DNA from: an uncultured Eubacterium sp.
GTDB lineage: Bacteria; Bacillota; Clostridia; Lachnospirales; Lachnospiraceae
Reading direction: 5' to 3'
NCBI GenBank assembly: GCA_910589665.1
Contig: CAJUTR010000001.1
Coordinates: 138,629 to 202,628 of the forward strand
DNA length: 64,000 nt
Position 1 is the first letter of the stretch; each line of letters begins with the position of its first letter. Below are positions 51,059 to 60,257 of this stretch, piece by piece. The position numbers and the translations under genes were made by a program. Below the pieces are notes generated by a model that made no database searches, was not told the origin of the DNA, and saw nothing but the letters and a program-made list of their open reading frames with translations.

Positions 51059-53101
51059 ATGAAGAATCTCAAATTGGCAACAAAGATAAGTATCATTGTA
51101 ATTACGATTTTGACGATCGGGCTTGTTATTGTTTGGAAAAGTACGGATGTGAATGTATCCTCGGTTATGAAAGATCAGATTGTAGACGAGATGAATGATG
51201 CGATCAAGACACGATCGAAGCTTATTAAGCAGTATATTGATTCGACAGAAGCGTATTTGATTGGTTACGCACAGGCACCTGTGCTGAAACAGGCCCTTCT
51301 GCATCCGGATGATGCGGGGGCAGCTGCGAATGCGCAGGAATTTACAAAGAATTACGGAAAAGAAAACTCGAATCTGGAAAACGTATATCTGGGTGATTAT
51401 AACACAAAAGTACTAGCTTCGTTTGTCGAAGGGCCGATCGGAAAAACCCTTCGTGAGGGGGAAGCGCTTAAGGTTTTGAGAGATACGCTGTTTGCTTCGA
51501 ATGAGACGAATATGTGGAACACGGGTGTTATGGCATCCCTGTCTACAGGAAAACAGGTAGTTTCGATGTACTATCCGATCTATAATGACGGTGAGCCTCT
51601 CGGATATGTGGGGAGCGCCGTTTACTCGGAGGACCTGAAAAACACACTGGATGCTTTGGCGGAAGAGACCGGAAACAAAACGGATTATCTGTTGTTAGAT
51701 GCGGCGAAAAATACATATATATTCTGCGGAGACGAAGAGAAGATCGGTGGCCCCATTGAAGAAAAGAATATATCGGAAGTGATCGGACTCGCAAAGAATG
51801 AAAAAGCTTCTGGCGAAGCGGTATACGAGTATAAGGAAAACGGCAAAGGAAAACTGGCTGTATATGAGTATATGGAAGATCGGGACTGGGTGCTTATGGT
51901 ACTGACCGATCAGGACGAAGCATTTGCCACGGTTCATCATCTTTCTTTGGTACTGTTGATCCTGTGCGCGATCCTTTTGGTATTGATCTCTCTGGCGGTA
52001 TGGTTTGCCGGATGTTTGATCGCAAAAGATATCAAGAAGGTGGCAGCTATCATTCAGGAGATCGGAACGCTCGATCTGACGCTTCGCAGCAAGCTCAAGA
52101 AGTTTGGTTCCCGAAAAGACGAAGTGGGAATGATCGCGAAGGCGACCCAGTTTTTGACGGATACGGTCAGCGATGCGGTTGTGGTCATCAAGGAAAAGAG
52201 TGTCGAACTTTTGGATACTTCCGGAACACTGCATTCTGGGGCAGATGTGACAAAGGGATCGGTTGAAAATGTAGAAAAGGCCATTCATGACATTGCGGAG
52301 AGTACGATACAGCAGGCGGAAGATACGCAGCAGGCGGTGCAGAGCGTCTTACATATCGGGGATACGATCGAAAAGACGATGAGTGAAACGGAGACGTTGA
52401 GCGAATATACAGGCAGCATACAGAAGACGAGCGAGGAAATGCGCGGTACTGTGAGGGGCTTGTCCAAAGTAAATAGAAATACGGAGAAGGCGATCGATGA
52501 GATCAGTGCCCAGACGTTGTCCACGAACCAGTCCGCGATGAAGATCAAAGATGCGGCGCAGCTGATCACTTCCATTGCGGAGGAGACGAATATGCTGTCG
52601 CTGAACGCTTCGATCGAGGCGGCGCGTGCCGGTGAGCAGGGCAGAGGTTTTGCGGTAGTCGCAAGTCAGATCCAAAATCTGGCGGAGCAGTCGAATGACT
52701 CTGCAAAACTGATCGACAGCATTATCGTGACGTTGATCGAGGATTCGAATAAAGCGGTGGAGACGATGCTGAAGATGAAAGATATCATGCTGGAGCAGAG
52801 CAAGCAGCTTTCCCATACGGAAGACCAGTTCTCTGAGATTTATGAGAACATTGAAGTGACAAAACAGGGCGTTACTTCTATTTATGATACCGTGAAAAAT
52901 ATGGATGAGGAGCGTCTCATGGTTGTAGAACTCGTTCGCAAGCTTTCGGAGATCGCGGCGGATAACGCGGCGGGAACACAGGAGATCCTAGCTTCGACGG
53001 AGATGCTCGAAGGCATGGTAAAAGACGTTTCAGAGGCGTCCGAACAATTGGTTTCAGTTTCGGATAATATCGAGAAGAGTGTCAGCGGTTTTACCGTATG
53101 A
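51059..53101 (+). CDS. Methyl-accepting chemotaxis protein with Cache sensor (paralogue)
   Basis: A 680-residue chemoreceptor of the same build as its neighbour: membrane segment about 8-28, Cache-type sensor (about 32-285), second membrane segment about 298-322, HAMP, and signalling domain with EETNMLSLNASIEAARAGEQG. Sensor stretches such as QVVSMYYPIYNDGEPLGYVG match the other receptor's sequence closely, so the pair arose by duplication. A GGAGG site precedes the ATG and a strong terminator follows. Confidence 0.95.
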   Translation: MKNLKLATKISIIVITILTIGLVIVWKSTDVNVSSVMKDQIVDEMNDAIKTRSKLIKQYIDSTEAYLIGYAQAPVLKQALLHPDDAGAAANAQEFTKNYGKENSNLENVYLGDYNTKVLASFVEGPIGKTLREGEALKVLRDTLFASNETNMWNTGVMASLSTGKQVVSMYYPIYNDGEPLGYVGSAVYSEDLKNTLDALAEETGNKTDYLLLDAAKNTYIFCGDEEKIGGPIEEKNISEVIGLAKNEKASGEAVYEYKENGKGKLAVYEYMEDRDWVLMVLTDQDEAFATVHHLSLVLLILCAILLVLISLAVWFAGCLIAKDIKKVAAIIQEIGTLDLTLRSKLKKFGSRKDEVGMIAKATQFLTDTVSDAVVVIKEKSVELLDTSGTLHSGADVTKGSVENVEKAIHDIAESTIQQAEDTQQAVQSVLHIGDTIEKTMSETETLSEYTGSIQKTSEEMRGTVRGLSKVNRNTEKAIDEISAQTLSTNQSAMKIKDAAQLITSIAEETNMLSLNASIEAARAGEQGRGFAVVASQIQNLAEQSNDSAKLIDSIIVTLIEDSNKAVETMLKMKDIMLEQSKQLSHTEDQFSEIYENIEVTKQGVTSIYDTVKNMDEERLMVVELVRKLSEIAADNAAGTQEILASTEMLEGMVKDVSEASEQLVSVSDNIEKSVSGFTV

Positions 53102-53140
53102 TGATATTGTAGACAGAACTTATAAAGTTCTCCTTGTGCT

Positions 53141-53172
53141 GGGGGCGCGGTTCTAAGCCGCCCCCCTTTTTT
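53141..53172 (+). terminator. Rho-independent terminator after the chemoreceptor genes
   Basis: GGGGGCGCGG (53141-53150) pairs with GCCGCCCCC (53157-53166) with a small bulge, loop TTCTAA, followed by TTTTTT. Confidence 0.9.
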
Positions 53173-53222
53173 AGAGCAAAAGATAGAAACGCGCAAATTG
53201 GCGTGCGCGCATGGAGGGAAAG

Positions 53223-53975
53223 ATGGGCATACCAGTTAAATTAGAGGTGTTTGAGGGACCGCTGGATCTGCTTTTGCACCTGATCGAGAAGAACAAAGTG
53301 GATATTTATGATATTCCGATCGTGCTGATCACGGAACAGTACATCGACTATGTCAGCCAGATGGATGCTAGGGATATGGATGTCATGAGTGAATTTCTCG
53401 TGATGGCAGCGACGCTCGTTCGCATCAAATCAAAGATGCTGCTCCCGCCGGAAGAGGAAGAGGAGGACGAGCTGGAAGATCCGAGACAGGAACTGGTGGA
53501 GCGTATTTTGGAATATAAAATGTATAAGTACGCATCGTTTGAACTGAAGGATCGGCAGGTAGATGCCGGAAGGATGCTATTTAAAGAGGCGACGATTCCC
53601 GATGAGATCCGGGATTTTAAAGAGGAGGTGCGGATCGAGGATCTGCTGAGTGAGGTGACGCTGGCGAAATTGCAGGGCATTTTTAATTCCGTCATGAAAA
53701 AGCAGGTGGACAAGATCGATCCGATCCGCAGTAAGTTTGGAGAGATTGAAAAAGAGGAGATCAGTCTGGAGGATCATATCGTCTTTTTAGAAGAGTACGC
53801 CAGGGAACATCGCACATTTAGTTTTCGGAAACTGCTGGAACACGGCAGGGGAAAAAATTATGTGATCATTACGTTTCTTGGTATTTTGGAAATGATGAAG
53901 ATGGGGAAACTTTCCATCGTGCAGGAGAACATTTTTGACGATATTCATATTACATGTTTGGAGGAATCAGCGTGA
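53223..53975 (+). CDS. scpA: Segregation and condensation protein A
   Basis: About 250 residues. ScpA is the kleisin of the SMC-ScpAB condensin. Matches: VKLEVFEGPLDLLLHLIEKN, then DIYDIPIVLITEQYIDY and the C-terminal winged helix ending VTFLGILEMMKMGKL-like (here ITFLGILEMMKMGKL). ATG 53223 follows GGAGGG; in-frame ATG 53211 lies before the ribosome site. It overlaps scpB. Confidence 0.95.
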   Translation: MGIPVKLEVFEGPLDLLLHLIEKNKVDIYDIPIVLITEQYIDYVSQMDARDMDVMSEFLVMAATLVRIKSKMLLPPEEEEEDELEDPRQELVERILEYKMYKYASFELKDRQVDAGRMLFKEATIPDEIRDFKEEVRIEDLLSEVTLAKLQGIFNSVMKKQVDKIDPIRSKFGEIEKEEISLEDHIVFLEEYAREHRTFSFRKLLEHGRGKNYVIITFLGILEMMKMGKLSIVQENIFDDIHITCLEESA

Positions 53976-54559
53976 ATATAAAAGAATTAGAAGCGGTCAT
54001 TGAGGCCATTTTATTTACGATGGGAGAGGCGGTTGAGGTCGAGCGGATCGCGGCCGCTGTCGAGCACGACCAGGATACGATCCGCCGGCTCATACGGAAT
54101 ATGATGACCCGTTATGAGGAAAGTGACCGGGGAATCCATATTATTGAACTGGACGGATCGTTTCAGTTATGTACGAGGCCGGAAATGTATGAATACCTGA
54201 TCAAAGTGGCGCATGTTCCGAAAAAGCACGTACTCACCGATGTGATGCTCGAAACGCTGTCGATCATCGCTTACAAACAACCGATCACCCGGCTTGAGAT
54301 CGAGAAGATCCGCGGTGTCAAGTGCGACCATGCCGTAAATAAGCTGATCGAGTACAATCTGATCTGTGAGGCGGGGCGGCTGGATGCGCCGGGGCGGCCG
54401 ATCTTATTTGCGACAACGGAAGAGTTTTTGCGGTATTTCGGCATTGAATCACTGGAAGAACTACCGATCCTGAACCAGGAGACGATAGAAAACTTTAAGG
54501 AAGAGGCGGAAAAAGAAGTAATGCGTGAACTGGCGATGAACGAGATGGAAGATAAATGA
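53972..54559 (+). CDS. scpB: Segregation and condensation protein B
   Basis: About 195 residues with two winged-helix domains; ScpB dimers bind ScpA. Motifs: LEAVIEAILFTMGEAVEVERIA, then LETLSIIAYKQPITRLEIEKIRGV and GRLDAPGRPILFATTEEFL. The start is GTG 53972, overlapping the scpA stop (GTGA), with GGAGG 8 bases upstream. Confidence 0.95.
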   Translation: MNIKELEAVIEAILFTMGEAVEVERIAAAVEHDQDTIRRLIRNMMTRYEESDRGIHIIELDGSFQLCTRPEMYEYLIKVAHVPKKHVLTDVMLETLSIIAYKQPITRLEIEKIRGVKCDHAVNKLIEYNLICEAGRLDAPGRPILFATTEEFLRYFGIESLEELPILNQETIENFKEEAEKEVMRELAMNEMEDK

Positions 54560-54582
54560 AAAACGGCGCGGTGCGCCGTTTT
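54560..54582. terminator. Bidirectional terminator between scpB and the aldolase gene
   Basis: AAAACGGCGC (54560-54569) and GCGCCGTTTT (54573-54582) form a 10-bp stem with a 3-base loop; A-run and T-run at both sides allow it to work for both converging transcripts. Confidence 0.88.
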
Positions 54583-54588
54583 CGTGCT

Positions 54589-55563
54589 TTATTTATAATC
54601 GACGAGGTCGACGTAAAACTTCCGGTAATCCGTCCGTCTCTCCTTTGTTGCCGCGATCGCAGTGCGGGGATGCTGGTTGAGCTGCCCGGTCAGCAGATAG
54701 GGAATATCATACCCCCAGATCACGCCTTTTTCTTTTAACGGCAGGATCTCGTGTTCCAACACGTCCAGGATCGGCAGGATATTGTACTTCGGATTTTTCA
54801 GAAAACCGAGCAGCTGTTCGCTCGCACAGTTTCCAGCGCCGCGTCCCATGCCGCTCACAGTCACATCCAGATAGCTGACACCGCGTTTCAGTGCTTCGAT
54901 CGTGTTCGCAAAGGCAAGCTGCTGGTTATTATGCGCATGGATACCAATGTATTTATGAAATTTATCGCCGAAGAACAAATATTTGTCGGCTAGTTTCCTC
55001 ATCTGTTCGGGATAGATCGCGCCGTAACTATCGACGATATAAATACCGTCTGCTGAACTCTGCCCGATGAGGTCGAGTGCTTCGTCAATATCCGTATCAT
55101 TGTCGTTGGATACCGCCATGATGTTGACCGTCGTTTCGTATCCTTTTTCGTGGCAGTATTCTACCATTTCGATGGCGGCCGGAATCGTATTGATATAGGT
55201 AGCGATGCGGACGAGGTCGATCACGCTGTCGCAGCGGTCGATAATGTCCCGCTTAAAATCTGTTCTGCCGACATCCGCCATGACCGCAATCTTCATATCG
55301 GAATCATTTTCACCGACGATACGTCGGAGATCTTCTTCCCGGCAAAACTTCCAAGGCCCGAAATCTTCTTCAGGGAAAATGTCCCGGGACGCTTTATATC
55401 CAAACTCCATATAATCAACACCGGCCTTTATATTTGCCCGGTAAAGGTTTTTTACAAATTCATCGGTAAAACGGAAATCATTTACCAGTCCGCCGTCACG
55501 GACGGTGGCGTCAACGACTCGTACGTCTGGGCGGAAGGAAAGTATCGTTCCTTTTGTCTCCAT
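54589..55563 (-). CDS. HMGL-family aldolase
   Basis: About 324 residues with a DRE-TIM metallolyase fold. The active-site VVDATVRDGG (D18, R22, D23) and the metal ligands H209 and H211 in GIHAHNNQ are present, and VSGMGRGAGNCASEQLLGFL near the end is typical of 4-hydroxy-2-oxovalerate-type aldolases. The substrate is unknown. It is the only - strand gene here, convergent to scpB and divergent from purM. The start at 55563 has GGAGG 9 bases upstream; an in-frame ATG at 55572 touches that site. Confidence 0.88.
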   Translation of the reverse strand: METKGTILSFRPDVRVVDATVRDGGLVNDFRFTDEFVKNLYRANIKAGVDYMEFGYKASRDIFPEEDFGPWKFCREEDLRRIVGENDSDMKIAVMADVGRTDFKRDIIDRCDSVIDLVRIATYINTIPAAIEMVEYCHEKGYETTVNIMAVSNDNDTDIDEALDLIGQSSADGIYIVDSYGAIYPEQMRKLADKYLFFGDKFHKYIGIHAHNNQQLAFANTIEALKRGVSYLDVTVSGMGRGAGNCASEQLLGFLKNPKYNILPILDVLEHEILPLKEKGVIWGYDIPYLLTGQLNQHPRTAIAATKERRTDYRKFYVDLVDYK

Positions 55564-55605
55564 GTGTTTCATCCTCCATTTCTGACTTTTTGTCCTTAGT
55601 ATTTC

Positions 55606-55634
55606 ATTGTAACAGAAAAATGGCGGATTGAAAA
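55606..55634 (-). promoter_or_regulatory. Promoter of the aldolase gene
   Basis: On the - strand: TTTTCA (55634-55629), 17 bases, TACAAT (55611-55606) with TGT before it. The -35 is weak but the extended -10 is good. It is divergent from the purM promoter about 35 bases away. Confidence 0.6.
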
Positions 55635-55666
55635 GTAAAAAAAGGAAAAAAATAAAAAAGTTCAAA

Positions 55667-55695
55667 TTGTATATTGAAAAGAAGTGTGCTATAAT
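55667..55695 (+). promoter_or_regulatory. Promoter of purM-purN-purD
   Basis: TTGTAT at 55667-55672, 17 bases, TATAAT at 55690-55695 with TGC before it (extended -10). No purine riboswitch fits in the 33 or so bases between start point and ATG. Confidence 0.78.
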
Positions 55696-55734
55696 GACTT
55701 TGTATGACAGCAAAATGACGGAGGTATGAAGAGA

Positions 55735-56760
55735 ATGGACTACAAGAAAGCTGGAGTTGACATTGAGGCGGGATACAAAGCGGTTTCCCTCATGAAAGAA
55801 CACATCGCGTCTACGATGAGACCGGAGGTACTTACGGATATCGGCGGTTTCTCGGGCGCGTTTTCCATGAAACGCTTTATGGGAATGGAGGAACCGACTC
55901 TTGTTTCCGGTACGGACGGTGTTGGAACGAAGCTGAAACTTGCATTTTTGATGGATAAGCACAATACGATCGGGATCGACTGTGTGGCAATGTGCGTGAA
56001 CGATATTGCCTGCGCCGGCGGTGAGCCTTTATTTTTCCTGGATTATATCGCGTGTGGGAAAAATGAACCGGAAAAGATCGCTAAGATCGTAAGCGGAGTG
56101 GCAGAGGGATGCCGCCAGTCCGGGGCTGCGCTTATCGGCGGAGAGACAGCGGAGATGCCTGGGTTTTATCCGGCAGAAGAATATGACTTAGCTGGATTTT
56201 CGGTCGGCGTCGTTGATAAAAAGGATATGATCACTGGGGAGGGCCTGAAGGCAGGGGATGTTCTCGTGGGAATGGCTTCGTCCGGTATACATAGTAACGG
56301 TTATTCGCTCGTGCGCCAGGTGTTTACGATGAGCAGGGAAGCTCTTGACCGGACGTATGAATGTCTTTCGGGATCGCTTGGCGAGACTCTTCTTACCCCG
56401 ACGAAAATATATGTGAAGGCGCTGCGCTCCATCCGTGAAGCGGGCGTGACGATCAAGGCGTGCAGCCATATTACGGGCGGCGGTTTTTACGAAAACATCC
56501 CCCGTATGTTAAAAGAGGGGACGCATGCCGTCATTGACAAAAATAGTTTTGCCATTCCTCCGATCTTTGAAATGCTGGCGAAAGACGGAAATGTGGCTGA
56601 AGAGGCAATGTATAATACATACAATATGGGGATCGGTATGATCGCCGTTGTGGATAAAAACGAGGTGGATCAGGCGCTTTTGGCAGTGCGGAACGTTGGG
56701 GAGACGCCTTACGTCATCGGTGAGATCGTGGACGGAGAAAAGGGGATTACGATCCAGTAA
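55735..56760 (+). CDS. purM: Phosphoribosylformylglycinamidine cyclo-ligase
   Basis: About 341 residues; AIR synthetase, step five of purine synthesis. Motifs: YKKAGVDIEAGYKAV at the start, SGTDGVGTKLKLAF, GGETAEMPGFY and HITGGGFYENIPRML. ATG 55735 is chosen because GGAGG lies 10 bases before it; the in-frame ATG 55726 is 1 base from the site. Confidence 0.96.
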   Translation: MDYKKAGVDIEAGYKAVSLMKEHIASTMRPEVLTDIGGFSGAFSMKRFMGMEEPTLVSGTDGVGTKLKLAFLMDKHNTIGIDCVAMCVNDIACAGGEPLFFLDYIACGKNEPEKIAKIVSGVAEGCRQSGAALIGGETAEMPGFYPAEEYDLAGFSVGVVDKKDMITGEGLKAGDVLVGMASSGIHSNGYSLVRQVFTMSREALDRTYECLSGSLGETLLTPTKIYVKALRSIREAGVTIKACSHITGGGFYENIPRMLKEGTHAVIDKNSFAIPPIFEMLAKDGNVAEEAMYNTYNMGIGMIAVVDKNEVDQALLAVRNVGETPYVIGEIVDGEKGITIQ

Positions 56761-56800
56761 AAATACGGCAGTTGGCGCAGTTAGAAAGGATGAAAGTTAC

Positions 56801-57427
56801 ATGATGAAGATAGCAGTACTGGTTTCCGGTTCAGGGACGAATCTGCAGGCGATCATCGACAACGTGCAGTCGGGCGGTATTACGAATGCTTCCATCGAGC
56901 TTGTCGTGAGCAATAAACCAGGTGCTTACGCAAGAGAACGTGCGAAGGCAAACGGCATTTGTGAGAGCGTGCTCGTGCCGAGCGAATATCCGACGCGGGA
57001 AGCGTACGGGGAAGCGATGATTGGCTGTCTGGAGAGTTACGGGATCGAACTGGTCGTTCTCGCTGGATTTCTCGTGATCCTGCCGGAAAATTTCGTGAAA
57101 CATTATGAGGGCCGGATGATCAACATCCATCCGTCTCTGATTCCGTCCCACTGCGGGCCGGGTTACTATGGACTGAGGGTGCACGAGAGCGTGCTCGCCC
57201 GTGGAAATAAAGTGACAGGCGCCACGGTCCATTTTGTGAATGAGATCGCGGACGGTGGGCCGATCATTGCCCAAAAGGCCGTAGAAGTCGGGGACGGCGA
57301 TACGCCTGAGACGCTGCAGAAACGGGTGATGGAGCAGGCGGAGTGGCATATCCTCCCGCAGGCGATCGACGATATTGCAAATGGAAGAATTGAAATTGTG
57401 GATAATTTGGTAAGACATAAGAAATAA
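56801..57427 (+). CDS. purN: Phosphoribosylglycinamide formyltransferase
   Basis: About 208 residues; transfers formyl from 10-formyl-THF to GAR. The N-terminal VLVSGSGTNLQAIID and the catalytic Asn/His in MINIHPSLIPSH plus Asp in IADGGPIIAQ are present. The segment after HPSLIP (HCGPGYYGLRVHESVL) differs from the common KYKGLHTHRQAL form but matches a variant I associate with clostridial PurN. A second ATG at 56804 is possible. Confidence 0.94.
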   Translation: MMKIAVLVSGSGTNLQAIIDNVQSGGITNASIELVVSNKPGAYARERAKANGICESVLVPSEYPTREAYGEAMIGCLESYGIELVVLAGFLVILPENFVKHYEGRMINIHPSLIPSHCGPGYYGLRVHESVLARGNKVTGATVHFVNEIADGGPIIAQKAVEVGDGDTPETLQKRVMEQAEWHILPQAIDDIANGRIEIVDNLVRHKK

Positions 57428-57438
57428 TGGAGGATACT

Positions 57439-58713
57439 ATGAACGTTTTGATTGTAGGAAGCGGTGGCCGCGAGCATGCGATCGCGGTAAGCGCGGCGAA
57501 GAGCAGCCATGTGGACAAATTGTACTGCGCCCCGGGAAATGCTGGGATTGCTTCTGTCGCGCAATGTGTGGACATCGGAGCGATGGAATTTGAGAAACTG
57601 GCGGATTTTGCAGAGGAGAACGAGATCGGCCTTACGATCGTTGGTATGGATGACCCGCTTGTCGGCGGTATTGTGGACGTATTTGAGTCGAGGGGACTTC
57701 GGGCGTTTGGGCCGCGTAAAAAGGCAGCGGCGATCGAGGGAAGCAAGGTATTCTCGAAAGACTTGATGGAGAAATACGGTATACCGACTGCTTCTTATGA
57801 GAATTTTGACAGTCCGGAAAGGGCGCTGGCTTATCTGGAGACGGCTAAGATGCCGATCGTTCTCAAGGCAGACGGTCTGGCACTCGGCAAAGGCGTCCTG
57901 ATCTGCCAGACGTTAGAAGAGGCAAAGGCTGGCGTGAAAACGCTGATGCAGGACAAGCAGTTTGGCGATGCCGGGAACCAGATCGTGATCGAAGAATTTA
58001 TTACAGGGCCGGAAGTGTCTGTATTGTGTTATTGCGACGGGACGCATATCGCGCCGATGACGAGCGCGCAGGATCACAAACGGGCCAAAGATAATGATGA
58101 GGGATTGAATACAGGAGGAATGGGGACCTTTTCCCCGACCCCTTTCTATACGAGTGAGATTCAGAAGTTTTGTGAGGATAGGATCTACCAGCCGACGATG
58201 GATGCGATGAAGGCAGAAGGAAGGGATTTTGTCGGCATATTGTTCGTAGGCCTTATGCTCACGGCGGATGGGCCGAAAGTGCTGGAGTACAATGCCCGGT
58301 TTGGTGATCCCGAGGCACAGGTCGTACTGCCGCGTATGGAAAATGACATCATAGAGGTTATGAATGCGTGCATTGACGGTAAATTGGATGAAGTGGAGCT
58401 ACGTTTTCAGGACAATGCCGCGGTCTGTGTCGTTCTTGCCTCGGACGGTTATCCGGAAAAATATGAAAAAGGCAAAGTTATTACCGGATTTGAACATTTC
58501 GAGGGCAGGGACGGATATTACGCGTTCCACGCCGGCACGAAAGCCGAAGGCGGGAACATCGTGACGAACGGCGGGCGCGTTCTTGGCATTACGGCGAAAG
58601 GCAGCGACCTGAAAGAGGCGAGGAAGAACGCGTATGCGGCGACCGAGTGGATTTCCTTCGACGGAAAATATATGCGGAGTGATATTGGAAAAGCCATTGA
58701 TGAAGTGGAATAG
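57439..58713 (+). CDS. purD: Phosphoribosylamine-glycine ligase
   Basis: About 424 residues, ATP-grasp enzyme of purine synthesis. It starts MNVLIVGSGGREHAIA and shows PIVLKADGLALGKGVLIC, GGMGTFSPTPFY and VLEYNARFGDPEAQVVLPR. ATG 57439 has GGAGG 5 bases upstream, which itself overlaps the in-frame ATG 57427 and the purN stop. purM, purN and purD together cover three steps only; purF, purL and others lie elsewhere. Confidence 0.96.
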   Translation: MNVLIVGSGGREHAIAVSAAKSSHVDKLYCAPGNAGIASVAQCVDIGAMEFEKLADFAEENEIGLTIVGMDDPLVGGIVDVFESRGLRAFGPRKKAAAIEGSKVFSKDLMEKYGIPTASYENFDSPERALAYLETAKMPIVLKADGLALGKGVLICQTLEEAKAGVKTLMQDKQFGDAGNQIVIEEFITGPEVSVLCYCDGTHIAPMTSAQDHKRAKDNDEGLNTGGMGTFSPTPFYTSEIQKFCEDRIYQPTMDAMKAEGRDFVGILFVGLMLTADGPKVLEYNARFGDPEAQVVLPRMENDIIEVMNACIDGKLDEVELRFQDNAAVCVVLASDGYPEKYEKGKVITGFEHFEGRDGYYAFHAGTKAEGGNIVTNGGRVLGITAKGSDLKEARKNAYAATEWISFDGKYMRSDIGKAIDEVE

Positions 58714-58804
58714 ACCGTTTTGGACTGCTGTAGCGTCGTCGTTGTATGAGCAGCTGCGTCTAAGCGGTACATGATAAATGAAAAAGGAAAAAGGAGATTG
58801 ACCT

Positions 58805-60043
58805 ATGTATTCATTTGAAGAAGTTGTAAAAGCCGATCCGGAACTTGCGAAGGCAATGGAACTGGAAACTGGCAGGCAGAACGACCACATTGAACTGATT
58901 GCGTCCGAGAACTTCGTGAGCAAGGCAGTGATGGCAGCGATGGGAAGTACGTGTACGAACAAGTATGCCGAAGGCTACCCGGGAAAACGGTATTACGGCG
59001 GGTGCCAGTATGTGGACATGGTAGAGGATCTGGCCAGGGACCGCGCGAAGGAACTGTTCGGCTGTACGTATGCCAATGTTCAGCCGCATTCGGGCGCGCA
59101 GGCGAATATGGCGGTGTTTTTTGCGCTTGTAAAACCAGGTGAGACCGTGATGGGGATGAATCTTGACCACGGCGGACATCTGTCACATGGAAGTCCGGCG
59201 AATATTTCGGGAACGTATTACCATATCGTGCCATACGGCGTAAATGATCAGGGCTTTATCGATTATGATGAGGTAGAACGTATCGCCAAAGAATGCCAGC
59301 CGAAAATGATCATTGCTGGTGCGAGCGCGTACTGCCGGAAAATTGATTTTAAGAGATTTCGTGAGATTGCAGATGAAGTGGGGGCCTTTCTTATGGTGGA
59401 TATGGCTCATATTGCCGGCTTGATCGCTGCTGGTGTCCACGAGAGCCCAATCCCGTACGCGCATGTGACGACGACGACGACCCATAAGACACTGCGTGGC
59501 CCACGAGGCGGTATGATCTTGTCCAGCGAGGAATTCGCGACCGAATATAAATTGAATAAATCCATTTTCCCTGGCATCCAGGGCGGCCCGCTCATGCACG
59601 TGATCGCGGCGAAGGCGGTTTGCTTCAAGGAGGCGCTCGATCCAAGTTTTAAAGAGTATGGGAAAAATATCATTGCCAATGCGCAGGCGCTCAGCAAGGG
59701 ACTGATGGACCGGGGCGTAGATATCGTATCCGGTGGAACGGATAACCACCTGATGTTAGTGGATCTCGTGAAGAAGGGATTGACCGGAAAACAGGTTGAG
59801 GCATGGCTGGATGAGGCAAATATCACGGCCAATAAAAATACGATCCCGAACGATCCGCAGAGTCCGTTTGTGACGAGTGGTGTCCGTCTTGGCACGGCTG
59901 CCGTGACGACAAGGGGAATGAACGCGGATGACATGGATCAGATCGCCGACGCGATCGCCATGCTGATCGATGACGCCGAGGCAAATCAGGCGAAAGCAAA
60001 AGAAATCGTGAAGGCGCTGACCGACCGGTATCCATTGTATTGA
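58805..60043 (+). CDS. glyA: Serine hydroxymethyltransferase
   Basis: A 412-residue PLP enzyme that makes glycine and methylene-THF, the one-carbon source for the purN step. The PLP lysine is K228 in VTTTTTHKTLRGPRGG; ELIASENFVSK and YPGKRYYGG are typical. It lies 91 bases after purD, with no clear promoter in the gap, so it may be co-transcribed. A strong terminator follows. Confidence 0.97.
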   Translation: MYSFEEVVKADPELAKAMELETGRQNDHIELIASENFVSKAVMAAMGSTCTNKYAEGYPGKRYYGGCQYVDMVEDLARDRAKELFGCTYANVQPHSGAQANMAVFFALVKPGETVMGMNLDHGGHLSHGSPANISGTYYHIVPYGVNDQGFIDYDEVERIAKECQPKMIIAGASAYCRKIDFKRFREIADEVGAFLMVDMAHIAGLIAAGVHESPIPYAHVTTTTTHKTLRGPRGGMILSSEEFATEYKLNKSIFPGIQGGPLMHVIAAKAVCFKEALDPSFKEYGKNIIANAQALSKGLMDRGVDIVSGGTDNHLMLVDLVKKGLTGKQVEAWLDEANITANKNTIPNDPQSPFVTSGVRLGTAAVTTRGMNADDMDQIADAIAMLIDDAEANQAKAKEIVKALTDRYPLY

Positions 60044-60082
60044 TCGTATTTTCGTATGGATGTTAATTGATTTGAAGGAATC

Positions 60083-60132
60083 CGGCACGCCGGAATGGTA
60101 CATGGCCGTACTGTTCTGGCGTGCTGTTTTTT
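60083..60132 (+). terminator. Rho-independent terminator after glyA
   Basis: CGGCACGCCGGAAT pairs over about 14 positions (with G-U pairs) with GTTCTGGCGTGCTG, and the inner GTAC can pair with GTAC. TTTTTT follows at 60127-60132. Confidence 0.88.
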
Positions 60133-60257
60133 CATATAAATAGGAAAGTATGTCTTTAGGGAGCAGTGGATAAAAGAGGTGTTTAGCCGTGTGAGCGTAT
60201 TGTGGAAAAGACAGGGGAGAGAAGAAGGCGGTCATTTTGTGTTAAAAGGAGGGCGTT

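Noticed and set aside
55150..55599. 149-codon + strand ORF opposite the aldolase gene
   Set aside because: The - strand frame encodes a well-conserved HMGL-type enzyme with metal ligands; the + frame has no recognised features.
55696..55734. Purine riboswitch before purM
   Set aside because: The leader is too short for an aptamer and lacks its conserved bases.
58714..58804. Possible promoter in the purD-glyA gap (TTGGAC/TTGTAT)
   Set aside because: No acceptable -10 at 16-18 bases from either -35-like word.
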